Assembly: GCF_000971235.1 (NCBI RefSeq)
Contig: NZ_BBMB01000003.1
Location: forward strand, 123,009-187,008
DNA length: 64,000 nt
Direction of reading: 5' to 3'
Source of the DNA: Demequina subtropica
GTDB taxonomy: Bacteria; Actinomycetota; Actinomycetes; Actinomycetales; Demequinaceae
Both the position numbers and the translations under genes were made by a program. Position 1 is the first letter of the stretch; every line of letters begins with the position of its first letter. Below are positions 25,660-36,000 of the stretch, in pieces. Under the pieces are notes generated by a model. The model saw nothing but the letters and a program-made list of their open reading frames with translations. It was not told the origin of the DNA and did no database searches.

Positions 25660-26439
25660 GGCGGGGCGAGGGGCCGCTTTCGCGCGCGAGAGCCGCACGG
25701 CGGCCCCCTTGTCGACGAGCACGATGCGCTCGCGTGCCGGATCGCCCTCGATGGCGGCGCGGAACGCCGCACGCGGCTGCGAGAAGTGCGCCCAGTCGTC
25801 GATGTGCACGGGGACCACCGAGGCAGCGGGCCACAGGTCCGCGATCCCCAGCGTGACCGCGGCGTCCGCGGTGAGCCGCGCATCTTCCAGGCGGGCGACG
25901 CGCGCGGCGCCCGCGCACACCACCGCGATCCCGACCTCCGGGAAGTGCCGTGCGACCTCCGCCGCGACATGGAGCTCCGCGTTGTCGCCCGAGAAGTAGA
26001 GCGTCGGCCAGCCGGCCGCCTCGAGCACGAAGCCGGTGACCTCGGCGAGCCGGTCACGGAGCGCGTCGGGGCCGTGCTGCGCGGGCACCGCCGTGATGCA
26101 CACCGGCGCATGCGCGCCGTACACGGTGACGCTGTGCCACGGCTTGAGGCCCACGATCCCCGGGATGCGCGCGGCCGCCCCGGGCGTGGAGATCACGTGG
26201 CCGGCCGTCGCGAGCGCGGCCCGGCCCGCCACGTCGAGGTTGTCCGGATGCTCGTCGTGGGAGAGGAGCACCAGGTGGACGTGCCCGATCGCCTCGGGTC
26301 CGAAGGCCGGGCCCGCGAGCTTGGTGAGGTTGCCGTGCACCCCCGGCGGGTCGAACGTCGGGTCGGTGAGGACCGTGAGGCCCGCGTAGCCGATCACGGC
26401 CGTCGGGCCTCCGACCAGCGCGATCTCGACGGCGGTCAC
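25657..26439 (-). CDS. UlaG-like metallo-beta-lactamase-fold hydrolase
   Basis: 260 residues from a GTG that overlaps the previous stop by 4 bp. The fold starts VEIALVGGPTAVIGYAGLTVLTDPTF, typical of the UlaG/UPF0173 branch. The metal motif reads LLSHDEHPDNLD, where relatives usually have HDHHxDN: Glu stands where a metal His is expected. FSGDNAEL (about residue 165) and PVHIDDWAHF (about 220) supply the later metal ligands. It is the last of three coupled genes after two DUF202 proteins. The natural substrate is unknown, and the Glu substitution makes activity uncertain. Confidence 0.8.
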   Translation of the reverse strand: MTAVEIALVGGPTAVIGYAGLTVLTDPTFDPPGVHGNLTKLAGPAFGPEAIGHVHLVLLSHDEHPDNLDVAGRAALATAGHVISTPGAAARIPGIVGLKPWHSVTVYGAHAPVCITAVPAQHGPDALRDRLAEVTGFVLEAAGWPTLYFSGDNAELHVAAEVARHFPEVGIAVVCAGAARVARLEDARLTADAAVTLGIADLWPAASVVPVHIDDWAHFSQPRAAFRAAIEGDPARERIVLVDKGAAVRLSRAKAAPRPA

Positions 26440-26765
26440 CGGGCCGCCGCCTCGATCAGCACGAACGCGACGCACGCCGCCCCGAGCGCGAGCACGCCCC
26501 CGCCGAGCACGAGCACCGGCACCGCGGCGGGCGCGTGGCGTAGCACCCCGTGCGCCGTGGCGTGCCGGTAGCGCACGGCCGCGACGACAGCGGTCCCGAG
26601 CGCGGCCACCAGCCCCAGCAGGGCGAGCGCGACGGCGAGCGGCCCCGCGGAGGAGAGCACCTGGAGCCCGACCAGCCCGGCCACCGCGAGCGACAGCGCC
26701 GTGCGCTCCCACGCGAGCCGCGTGCGCTCGGCGGCGAGCCCGTCGTCGACCGGCGCCGCGGTCAT
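26436..26765 (-). CDS. DUF202 family membrane protein
   Basis: 109 residues, ATG overlapping the previous stop (ATGA). The DUF202 signature LAAERTRLAWERTALSLAVAGL is at about residues 9-30, followed by two more membrane helices. Second of a tandem pair of DUF202 genes, with a 4-bp overlap on each side. In other actinobacteria DUF202 proteins also occur as such a pair; function unknown. Confidence 0.8.
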   Translation of the reverse strand: MTAAPVDDGLAAERTRLAWERTALSLAVAGLVGLQVLSSAGPLAVALALLGLVAALGTAVVAAVRYRHATAHGVLRHAPAAVPVLVLGGGVLALGAACVAFVLIEAAAR

Positions 26766-27124
26766 GCCACCAGCCCCCACGCGACCATCGCCATGCCCAG
26801 CACCACGCCGACCGTGAGCACCACGCCGATGCGGGGTCCGGGAAGCGGCGTGCCGAGCCTCAGGGACCGCTCGGCGCGGTACCACGCGACCAGGCCCGAC
26901 ACCGCCGCGACCGCCCCGAGCAGGCAGAACAGCAGCGCGGTGACGAGCCTTAGGCCCGGGCTCATGGGGGCGTCGAGCGCCTCGAGCCCCACGCCCGCGG
27001 CGAACAGCGCGAGGGCCGTCCGGGTCCACGCGAGGAACGTGCGCTCGTTGGCCATCGAGAACCGTGCGTCGGGATCGTCCCCGAGCGCGTAGAGGCGCCG
27101 CGGGAAGCCGGTGCCGTCAGCCAT
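26762..27124 (-). CDS. DUF202 (YidH-like) membrane protein
   Basis: 120 residues, three membrane segments. The signature FSMANERTFLAWTRTALALF is at about residues 22-41. The ATG at 27124 has TAGGCT 6 nt upstream and no ribosome site, so the three-gene operon (two DUF202 proteins and the metallohydrolase) is probably leaderless. The N-terminal 20 residues are charged and cytoplasmic. Function unknown; the coupling suggests that the two DUF202 proteins form a hetero-oligomer (inference). Confidence 0.85.
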   Translation of the reverse strand: MADGTGFPRRLYALGDDPDARFSMANERTFLAWTRTALALFAAGVGLEALDAPMSPGLRLVTALLFCLLGAVAAVSGLVAWYRAERSLRLGTPLPGPRIGVVLTVGVVLGMAMVAWGLVA

Positions 27125-27130
27125 GCGCCC

Positions 27131-27136
27131 AGCCTA
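27131..27136 (-). promoter_or_regulatory. -10 box of leaderless DUF202 operon
   Basis: TAGGCT on the minus strand ends 6 nt before the ATG at 27124. A GGACGATGC copy is at 27150-27158, just upstream. Confidence 0.55.
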
Positions 27137-27161
27137 GGCGTCAGCCGCCGGACGATGCGGG

Positions 27162-27515
27162 CTAGCCGACGATGCGCCCGATCGGGTCCCCGCATTGCAC
27201 GGGGAAGGACTCGGCGCACGCCTCGACCCACACCTCGATGCGGTCGCCGACCGCGACGTCCTCGAGGGTCGCCGCCTCGCCGCTCGCGGTCTCGAGGGCG
27301 CCCTCGCGCTCGAACTGGAAGGTGGTGCCCTCGAAGTACTCGTAGCCGGGCTCAGGGGCGAAGCCGACGGCGATCACGTCGCCGGCGCCGTCGACGCTCG
27401 TGACCGTGCCCACCGCATCGGCGTCCCGCGCGTCGCGCACGTCGTCGCCGCGGGACTCGCACGCGACGAGACCGAGGACCAGGACCGCCGCCGCGACGCT
27501 CGTGAGGATGCGCAC
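27162..27515 (-). CDS. putative lipoprotein of unknown function
   Basis: 117 residues from a GTG at 27515. The signal peptide ends in VLGLVAC-ES, a good lipobox with Cys at residue 19. The mature part is small and beta-rich, with two cysteines near the end (VEACAESFPVQCGDPIG) that may form a disulfide. It resembles the lipoprotein at 39-482 in layout (short domain, two C-terminal Cys, VGD motif), but similarity is weak by eye. It lies 35 bp upstream (minus strand) of the DUF202 operon start. Confidence 0.75.
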   Translation of the reverse strand: MRILTSVAAAVLVLGLVACESRGDDVRDARDADAVGTVTSVDGAGDVIAVGFAPEPGYEYFEGTTFQFEREGALETASGEAATLEDVAVGDRIEVWVEACAESFPVQCGDPIGRIVG

Positions 27516-27565
27516 GCCTCAGCATCCCACGGACGAGCCATGTCCTGACCCGTGCTCCCTGCTGA

Positions 27566-27571
27566 TATCCT
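27566..27571 (+). promoter_or_regulatory. possible -10 box for tRNA-Arg
   Basis: TATCCT fits the TANNNT pattern 25 bp before the tRNA gene. The region is less GC-rich than its surroundings. No good -35 hexamer is visible. Confidence 0.35.
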
Positions 27572-27596
27572 CATTCGGCCCGGCCAGTCCGGGCGG

Positions 27597-27669
27597 GCCC
27601 CCGTAGCTCAGCGGATAGAGCGCCGGTTTCCGGTACCGTAGGTCGCAGGTTCGATTCCTGTCGGGGGCG
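27597..27669 (+). tRNA. tRNA-Arg (anticodon CCG)
   Basis: The acceptor arms GCCCCCG (27597-27603) and CGGGGGC (27662-27668) pair over 7 bp. The D arm GCTC-AGCGGATA-GAGC, the anticodon loop TTCCGGT (anticodon CCG), the variable AGGTC and the T arm GCAGG-TTCGATT-CCTGT follow in order. CCA is not encoded (discriminator G is followed by CT). It reads CGG arginine codons, which are frequent in this high-GC genome. The gene marks the left border of the unusual 27.7-50 kb region. Confidence 0.95.
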
Positions 27670-27672
27670 CTT

Positions 27673-27719
27673 TCCGACGCGCGGCGTCGGACCCTCGAGG
27701 CCCCTCCGCGGAGGGGCCT
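27673..27719 (+). terminator. two hairpins after the tRNA gene
   Basis: TCCGACGC/GCGTCGGA (27673-27691) forms an 8-bp stem with a 3-nt loop. AGGCCCCTCC/GGAGGGGCCT (27698-27719) forms a 10-bp stem followed by TCGTCGTT. The second is a likely terminator for the tRNA and, on the other strand, for the convergent 709-residue gene. Confidence 0.7.
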
Positions 27720-27730
27720 TCGTCGTTCCG

Positions 27731-29860
27731 TCACCACCCCGTGAAGGACCCGGCCGCGCGCGACAGCTCCGCCGCGGGCCTGCCGTTGATGAAGCCGTCG
27801 CGCTGCGCCTTCGCGCCGGGCCCGGGGAACCGCCGCACCACCTGGTAGCGCGCCGCGAGCGCGACGATCCACTCGTCGCGGAGGCTGCCCGCGGCGTCGA
27901 ACGCGGCGACGCCCGAGGTGGCGGTCGTGGTGTTCACGGCGGTCCCGATGTCCGTCGGCGTGAAGCCCGGCGCGTTGATGTGGTGGTCGAGGACGAGCGC
28001 GGCGCCGTACTGCGTGGTGAACAGGTCGCGGGGCGTGAAGCGCGGCGTCGGCGCGCCGCCTCCGGGCGCCGGCGTGCCGGGGATGAGGTAGTCGCCGACG
28101 TCCCGGAGGATCCGGTCGAACCGCTTGTTCGCCGTCTGCATCTCGGCGACGCAGTACTCGATCGACGCGCGGGCGGCGAGCCGCACCCGGGCGTTCCACT
28201 CCGGGGTGAAGACGCGCGCGCCCGCGGCGCCGCTGCCCCCGAAGAACGCGAACCGCGGGCCGATGGCGGCGGCGGTGGACTGCTGCATGCGGACCTTGGC
28301 GCCGGGATCGAGCCGGTACAGCGTGGCGTAGCGCGGGAAGTGGTCGCCGGGCGCGGCCGGCACGGCGAGCGGGTCGGCCACCACCGCCGCATCGGCCCAG
28401 GGATTGGCTGCGGCGACCGCGGCGGCGGTCGGGACGGGGGTGGCGGCGGCCTCCGCCGCGATCCACATCCGCGGCAGCATCCGGTAGAGGCCGAAGTGCA
28501 GGTCGTACTGGTCCGGGGAGAGCCCGCGGAAGTGCTCCCACAGCACGGTCGCCTCGGTGTTGACGTGCTCGGTCCACTGCTGCAGCCCCGTGGAGAGGAT
28601 CCCCCGATCGCGCAGGCGCGCGGCGTCCAGACGGCCCTCGTTCGGGGCGATCACCACCACGATGTGCGAGCGGGCATCGATGCGAGGGTCCGCCGCCGGG
28701 TTGATCTCCGCCTGGTGCGCGGCGACGAACGGTCCCGGCAGCACGCGCCCGATGTGGGCGGGACCGGTGTATCCGTCGTACACGCCGTTCGCTCCGGCGC
28801 TCAGCTGCCGCCCCAGGACCATCTGCTGGTTGGCCCCGCCCGCCTCGATGGCGGTCTCGCTCCCCGCGGGCGCCCCCGCCGCCGCGAAGGGTACGCAGGC
28901 CGGAGGCAGGGGGATCTCACGGGCGCGCACCGAGGGCCCGGCCTCCCACGGCCCTTGCCACGTGTCCGCGACGGGCGGCACGGTCGCCGCGAGCCCGAGC
29001 GCGTTCGCCAGCAGGCGCCTCCCCCGCAGGAGCGCGGTGCGCCGGTCGGCGGACAGGGTCGCAGGATCGACGGGCGCCAGCGCGAACCAGAGCCGGCGCA
29101 GCACCGCGTTGCCCGCGGTCGTGCTCGCGGCGAGCTCCGCCTGGTGGTTGACGAGCGAGTCCGTCATCGCGAGCACGAGCGGCACCTCCTGCGCCGGCCG
29201 GGCGCGGTGCACCTGAGCGAGCAGCTCGTGGATGAAGAACACCGGCTCGTAGGGGTTGCGGAGCATCCTGGCCGTCAGCGCGATGCCGAGCGTCGCGGCG
29301 TCGGCGACCGCAGCGAGCTCCGCCGTCACCTCGGTCCTCAGCGCATCCGGGTCAGGGATGAGCAGCGGCGTCACCCGCGTGGCCGGGAGCGTGATCGCTG
29401 GCGGCACCTGGGCCCACGTGTGGAGCGTCTCGAGGTTCGTCACCCACTCCCCCGTGTCGACGTCGATCTCGATGGGGAGGGGCATGCGGAACCCGACCCG
29501 GAGCACATCGGTGGGCGTCGCCGTGAGGTGGGTCGCGCTGTACGTCTGCAGCGCCGCCGCCACGGTCGCCCGATCGGGCACCGCCGCCGCGGTGGTCCGC
29601 GTGGTGATGGTGGCGACGAGGTCGGCGAGCTCGGCCGCGACGCCCCCCAGCGTGGCGCCCGGGCCGAGGATGAGGCTCACGCGGGGGCGCAGGCTCGCGT
29701 CCGTGGTGAGGTCGCCCCGCACGTGCGCCAGCACGCCCTCCACGAGCGGCGGCCGCGCGGCCGGCGGCGCAGGAGGCACAGGCCAGCGCAGCATCGTGCG
29801 AGCGGTCGCCGGCACCGTCGCGAGACCCAGCGCGGCCAGGATGTCGTCGATGACGGTCAC
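27731..29860 (-). CDS. large protein of unknown function with a possible lysozyme-like motif
   Basis: 709 residues from a GTG at 29860. There is no signal peptide or membrane helix; the sequence is Ala/Pro/Thr-rich and mostly alpha-helical in the first half. The segment around residues 400-435 (IAPNEGRLDAARL, then DRGILSTGLQQW) recalls a lysozyme-fold catalytic site: Glu408 followed by Asp412 and a GxxQ(W/F) turn, as in some phage and peptidoglycan-active proteins. This is pattern recognition only. The C-terminal third has no recognised domain. The gene is divergent from the four-gene giant cassette across 223 bp and, like it, contains no copy of the GCATCGTCC 9-mer, so I consider it part of the same acquired unit. 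A cell-wall-cutting partner of the cassette is one hypothesis. Confidence 0.7.
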   Translation of the reverse strand: MTVIDDILAALGLATVPATARTMLRWPVPPAPPAARPPLVEGVLAHVRGDLTTDASLRPRVSLILGPGATLGGVAAELADLVATITTRTTAAAVPDRATVAAALQTYSATHLTATPTDVLRVGFRMPLPIEIDVDTGEWVTNLETLHTWAQVPPAITLPATRVTPLLIPDPDALRTEVTAELAAVADAATLGIALTARMLRNPYEPVFFIHELLAQVHRARPAQEVPLVLAMTDSLVNHQAELAASTTAGNAVLRRLWFALAPVDPATLSADRRTALLRGRRLLANALGLAATVPPVADTWQGPWEAGPSVRAREIPLPPACVPFAAAGAPAGSETAIEAGGANQQMVLGRQLSAGANGVYDGYTGPAHIGRVLPGPFVAAHQAEINPAADPRIDARSHIVVVIAPNEGRLDAARLRDRGILSTGLQQWTEHVNTEATVLWEHFRGLSPDQYDLHFGLYRMLPRMWIAAEAAATPVPTAAAVAAANPWADAAVVADPLAVPAAPGDHFPRYATLYRLDPGAKVRMQQSTAAAIGPRFAFFGGSGAAGARVFTPEWNARVRLAARASIEYCVAEMQTANKRFDRILRDVGDYLIPGTPAPGGGAPTPRFTPRDLFTTQYGAALVLDHHINAPGFTPTDIGTAVNTTTATSGVAAFDAAGSLRDEWIVALAARYQVVRRFPGPGAKAQRDGFINGRPAAELSRAAGSFTGW

Positions 29861-29929
29861 GGCCCACCCCCGTCGTGTCCCGTCGATTGTCGCTCAGGCC
29901 GAGGGCGTTCACCACCCCATTTGTCGGGC

Positions 29930-29958
29930 TTGTCCGCATCGGCACCGCGTGGCATGCT
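29930..29958 (+). promoter_or_regulatory. candidate promoter of the giant-gene cassette
   Basis: TTGTCC (29930-29935) and CATGCT (29953-29958) are separated by 17 nt. The start would be near 29965, giving a leader of about 120 nt before the ATG at 30084. It lies in the 223-bp divergent region shared with the 709-residue gene. Confidence 0.4.
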
Positions 29959-30083
29959 CGATCGGGTGACCCGCATCCGTCGAGATGCCGACGTGGTTCT
30001 CGCCACGACCGATCACGGCGCCGAGTAGCGCGCCGCCGATCCCCGCGAACTCCAGCTCCACTCACCACCCCGGGGGCACGTGG

Positions 30084-33000
30084 ATGAGTCTCGACATCGG
30101 AGTCGACCCGCAGATGACGTCGTTGCTGACGGCCATCGGCGTCACCGACGACGATGGCCAGCTGGTCGGCAGCTGGTTCGACGACCCCCTCACGGCGATC
30201 CGGCGGATCCTGTCCAATCCGACCCAGCGCGCCGCCCTGCTGCGTCTGCTCGACGACCTCCTGCCCCCCGATCCCGCGCGGCCCGGGTGGCACCCGCTGC
30301 TCGACACCGAGGCGGGGAACCTCTTCCTGACCGTGGAGGACGACGTCATCGGGGTGGCCGCGGCCCTGCGCAGCGACGTCCTCGGCTCCGGCGTGGGTCG
30401 GGTGCAGGGCACGGTCAGGATCCCGCTCGTGAGCGTCGCGGGCGACCTCGAGGCCGTCGCCGCCACCGCCGAGGGCCCCGTGCTCATCGGCGTCGATGTC
30501 GGCTTCACCGACCCGGCCATCCCGATGACCGGGATCGGTGCGGCCATCAGCATCCACCTGGACGACGCGGCGCCGCTCGGCGTGGAGGCGGGCCTGCGGG
30601 TGACGGTCGAGGACTTCAACCTGGGCGACGGGGACCCGGTCGACCTGACGATCGACTCGGCGAGCGTCGGCGCGGACCTCATCGACGTGCTGCGCCTGCT
30701 GCTGCAGGAGGTCGTCGACCTGCTGGTCGCGGAGGCCGGCGGCAACGCGCAGCTCGACAGGCTCGCGGACCACCTCTTCGCCCTGCTCGGGATCGATGCG
30801 GACGCCGCCGATGGCATCCCGCCGCTGCCGCTCGAGCAGCTGCTCTCGCATCCCGAGGCGGTGCTCGACTGGCTCGTCGACATCGTCGACTCGAGCGACA
30901 CGCTCACCGCGTGGGCGACGCACCTCGCCGGCCTCATCGGGGACGACCTCCCGGTGAGCGGCGCGGGCACGCCGGACGATCCGCTCCGCGCGGGCCTCAT
31001 CGACACGGACGTCATCGACGTGTGGCTGCTGCTCCACGTCACCGCCGCCCGCGAGCTCGAGATCGGCCTCGAGGTGCGCGTCGACGCCGACGCGGTCGCG
31101 CTGTCGGGCGTGATCACCGTGCTGAGCATCCCCCTGCCGAGCGCGTCGGGGATCCCCGTCGACCCGTCCGCCCCGCTGCGCCTCACGCGCTTCGTGCCCG
31201 AGGCGCGCGTGGGGCTCGTCGCGCCGACGAGCGGAGACCTCGTCTCGAACGCGCCCGACCTCCGCATCGGCCGCGTCTCGGCAGGCTTCCGGCTCGCCGA
31301 CGGCGCGGTGCAGCCGTGGCTCGAGGTGAGGGACGTGGTGATCGCGGGCGACGAGCACCCCGTCATCGACCTCACGGACGCCGATGCCGTGATCGGGGTC
31401 GCGGCGGACGCGGCGCTCGGCGCGCTCGAGGACCTGTTCGGCGACTCCCCCGTCGCGGAGGCGCTGCTCACGCTCATCGGCCTGCGCGCGCCGGCCGCCG
31501 ACCCGACGGCACCGCCGCTCGACCTCGCGGCGCTGGGCCGCGGGCCCACCCTCGCGCTCGGCCGTCTCCACCACGCGATCCTCGACGACGACACCCGCTC
31601 GTGGTCGTCCATGCTCGAGCAGGTCGCGATCCTCGTCGGGCTGACCCCCACCGTCACGGGCACCGGCACGCCGGCCGATCCCTGGCTCACGCCGATCGCC
31701 GCGGACGGCCCGGTCACCCTCTCCCTCGCGGCGTGGGACGCGCGCGTCGACACCGATGTGCCGGGGCTTCACCGCCTGCGCCTCGGCCTCGCCGCCGGCG
31801 CGACGCAAGGCGTCTTCGACGGATCGCTGCTGGTCGAGCTGCTCGGCATCGACCTGCCCGCGTCCGGCGCGGGCGCGGTCAGCCTGATCGGCCGCTCGCA
31901 GCTGGAGATCCGCCTCACGCCCGACGGGCCGCTCGACCTCGCCGGGCTGCAGATCGCCGCGGGCAGCGCCACGGCGACCGCGGGCTGGCGCCCCGGGGAG
32001 GAGCCGGTCTGGCGCGTCGGGATCGACGGCGTCACCCTCACGCTCGACGGCGAGGACTTCGGCCCCTACGACCTCGCGCTGCCCGGGCTGGAGCCGGACC
32101 TGGGGCTCGGGGCCGATGCGGTCCGGCTGCTCGGGCAGCTGATCGGCTCGGCGCTGCATGAGTGGGGCGGCGAGCCCGCGCACCTCCTCACGGCCCTGCT
32201 CGGTCTCCACCGCGATGCGGCGGACCTCCCGGCGGACTGGCCCCTCCTCGCCGACCTCTTCGACGGCGCCGACTCGCTGCGACAGCTCCTCGACGACCCT
32301 GCCGCGGCGCTGCGCGCGTACCTGAGCGAGCTGGTGACGGGGATCGCTGCCGACGGCAGCGCACGCGTCACCACCGTGCTGCAGCTGCTGGGACGGCTGC
32401 TTCCGGCCGGTATCGACCTCGGCGGGCTCGGCATCGGCGACCTCGCGCTCGGCGAGCTCACGGCGCCCGCGCTGCGCTCGATCACGGGCGGCGGCCGCTA
32501 CGAGGACCCGTGGGCGATCCCCATCGTCGACGAGAACGCCGACGCGGCCGAGGGCGTCGCAAGCGTCGACGGGCTCGTCTGGCTCGAGCCCGCGGGGCCC
32601 CCCGCCGCGTGGATCGCCGCGCTCGCCGCGGCGGCGGACGCGGTCGCCGACGGCGACCTCCTCACCTCCTTCCTCGGGGACGCCTCCGCGTTCCGGCCGC
32701 AGCTGGCGACGCTGCTGCGCGGCAGGGACCACGATGCGCTCGCGTTCGGCTTCGACAGCCTCGCCGCGTGGCTGGTCGACGGCGACGGCCTGGTGCCGTT
32801 GGGCTCCCAGCTGCCGGACGGCTGGGAGCACGGCACGACCGTCGCGGCCGCCCACGGGCTGCTGCCGAGGGATCCTGCCGTGATCGGCCAGGTGGTCGCC
32901 CGGCTGGCCTCCGCGAGCGCGCCCGTGCTCATGGTGGCGCCGCCGTTCGCGGACCACACGATCTTCGACGACCTCATCGCCGCCGTCACCGGCGCCGCGC

Positions 33001-36000
33001 CCGCCGCCGGCCGCCACTTCGACCTGCGCGCGCTCCCCAACCCCTCCGAGGTCGACCTCAGCCAGGTCGCCGCGACCGCGGGGCCGTACACGGCCGACCT
33101 GCTTCCCGACCACGCGGTGAGCGAGATCGAGCAGCTGCGCCTCGTCCTCGAGCGCATCCGGGCGCTCACCGGTCAGCCCGTGCGCGTCATCGGCCACTCG
33201 ACGGCCGGCGTGGTGGCCCGCACGCTCGCGGCCGCTCACCCGGAGCTGGTCGCGGAGCTCATCACGCTCGGCACCCCGCACGCCGGCTCGGACCTCGTGC
33301 CCCTGGTCGACCCGCTCGCGGCGGACGCCGTCCGCATCGCCTCGTCCGTGGCGGGATCGATCGCGGACTCCGTGCTCGGCGGCAGCGTGCAATGGCTCAG
33401 CGGGCTGCTCGACGGCGCCGCGGGACCCCTGGGCGGCGCGGTGAGGCCCGGCTGGTTCGAGGGGGTCGCGGCGGGGCTCGTCGACACGGTGCCGGGCTTC
33501 GCGATCGCCTCCCAGCTCAGCGGAGACCTGGTCGGGATGCTCACCGGCTCGACCATCACGGGCCTGACCGCGGCCGAGCCTCCGACCCACGTGGCCTTCG
33601 GGCTCCGCCTGGGCCTGGCCACCCCGCGCACCGATCCCGAGGAGGGGGAGCCTCAGGGCATCGCCCTCGCCGCCGACGCGCGGGTCGACCTCGCCCGGAT
33701 CCCGCTCGTCGACGGTGCCGCGGAGCCTCCGCGCCCCGCCACCGCGCTCAGCGTGAGCACCAGGACCTATCGACCGGACGGCTGGCTGGTCGGCGACGGC
33801 GTCCTCGCGGACGCGCCGATCCGTCCGCGCGTGCGCGAGGTCGAGGCCGGCGTCACGATCACGCCCGCGGGCGCCTCGGCCGATGCCGATGCGGTCGCCG
33901 GAGGGCTCGGCGTGCGGCCCTGGCTGCGGCTGCTCGACGCGTCGGTCGACGCGACCCCCGTGCACGACGCGCTCACGCTCGCCGACGATGCGCTGCGCGA
34001 CGCGCTCGACGCCGTGCTGGCGGAGCTCGGCGCGGCGGCGACGGCGGCCGCCGCGAACCCCGCCGCGCAGATCGCGCTCGACCTGCTCACGGCGGCGGGC
34101 GCGGTGGTCGAGACCACGGAGGGGCCGCGCGCGTCGATCCAGGGCATCGCGGCGCTCGCGACCGTGCCGACCCGGACGCTGGGCGAGCGGCGGGATGCGC
34201 TGCTGGCGGTGCTGCGCGACATGGTCGGCGACCCCGACACCGCGGGCATCGACCTGGGCGGGCTCGACCCGGGCGCGCTGTCCGTCTCGCTCCCGGAGCT
34301 GCCGCTGCGCCTGAGCGTCGACACGGCGACGATGCTGGTGAGGCTCGACACCACCGAGGACGTCGTGCTCGCCGAGCCCTTCCGCATCGGCGGCCGCCTC
34401 GACCTCGACCTGCGCACGCTCGCCTCCACGCTCGACGTCTCGCTGATGGCCGGCCCGGTGGTGCTGCGGCGCGCCGTCGACGGCACCATCAGCGTGACGG
34501 CGAGCCCGTGGCTCGCGACGCCCGTGGTGCTGAGGCCCTTCGACGCCGCCGCGCTGGAGGCGCGCCTCGAGGAGCTCATCCCGGATCTCGGCGTCTCGGC
34601 CGTCGCGAGCGCGGTACTGAGCGGGCTGTCCGGGGGCGCGGTCACCGTCCCGCCGATCAGCGCCCTCATCCGCGACCCGGTCGCGTGGCTGCGCGGACCC
34701 GCGGCGCTCGGCACGGACGCGGGGCTGCTCGACGGCGACAAGATCAACGATCTGCTCCGGACGATCGCCGGAGGGCTCGGCCTCGGCGCGGATGCGGGGC
34801 TCGGGCTGCCGGGAGGCTTCCTGCTCAGGACGGCCGGCAGCGACCCGCTTCACGTGGAGCTTCAGGGCACGCTCGGCGACGAGGCCGACGTCGCGAGCGC
34901 CACCGTGGCGCTCGGCCTCGACCTGCGCACCACGGGCCCCCTGCCGACCGACGTGCAGGTCACGCCGGCCGGCACCGTCACCCTCCATCTGAGCCTGCCC
35001 GGCGACTGGGGCGATGTCGCGATCACCTTCGGCGTCGACGCCGCCGGGGTGCAGCTGCGCATCGCTCCGGACGGCGTCGCTCCCCTCCAGCTGCTGCCGA
35101 CCGTGTCCGGGCTCGGCGAGATGCTCGGATCGACGGTCACCGCCCTGGTGCCGCACGTCCTCCAGGAGATCGCCGACGCGCTGCTCCCGCAGCCGTCGCA
35201 CCCGGTGCTCGATGTCGCGCTCCAGATCGCCGACGCCCTGGGCATCTACGACCCCGCCGCCGAGGGCTTCATGGGCGCGGCCCAGGTCGAGCAGCTGCGC
35301 AGGATGCTCGACCCCGGCTGGCTCGAGGACCAGGTGACCGACCCCGCGCTCATCATCGGCCACATCCGCAGCCTGTTCCCCGACGGCGCCTCGCCCGGCG
35401 TCATCCCGCTCCCCGCGGGGCATCGCATCGCCCGGGTCGCGGACCGGCTGCGCTGGGAGATGGACGTGATGCCCGGCTGCGTGCTCGGCGCCGAGCTGGG
35501 CTGGGCCGCCGACGGCCATCCGCAGGTGCTCGTCACCCTGACGGGCCTCGACACGGGCCCGGTGAACCTCACCGAGGTGCGGCTCGGCTTCCTCGACGCC
35601 TTCGAGGGCCTCGTGAGGGCCCGGGTCGAGATCGGCGACCCGCTCGACTGGTTCACGCCGGAGATCGAGTTCAGCCTGGCGGGCGACAGGCTCGGGCTGC
35701 GGCTGCTCCCGTTGGGCGACGATGCGGCCGCGGACGTCGAGATCGTCCTGCTGCCCACGCCGTCCGTCACGCTCACCCCCGAGGGCGGGATCGAGCTGGC
35801 GGGCTCGTGGCTGCTGCCCTTGGTGACGCGGTTCGTGGTGCCGCAGGTCGAGGAGCTCCTCGATGAGCCCCTGTGGACCGGCGGTCCGTCGTCGCGCGCG
35901 ATCCTGTTCGGCGCCGGCCTGGTGACGAGCGAGAGCGGCGCGCTGCGCATCGTGGCCCGGTTCCCCGAGCCGCCCGTCATCGCGATGGGCGCCCTCACGA

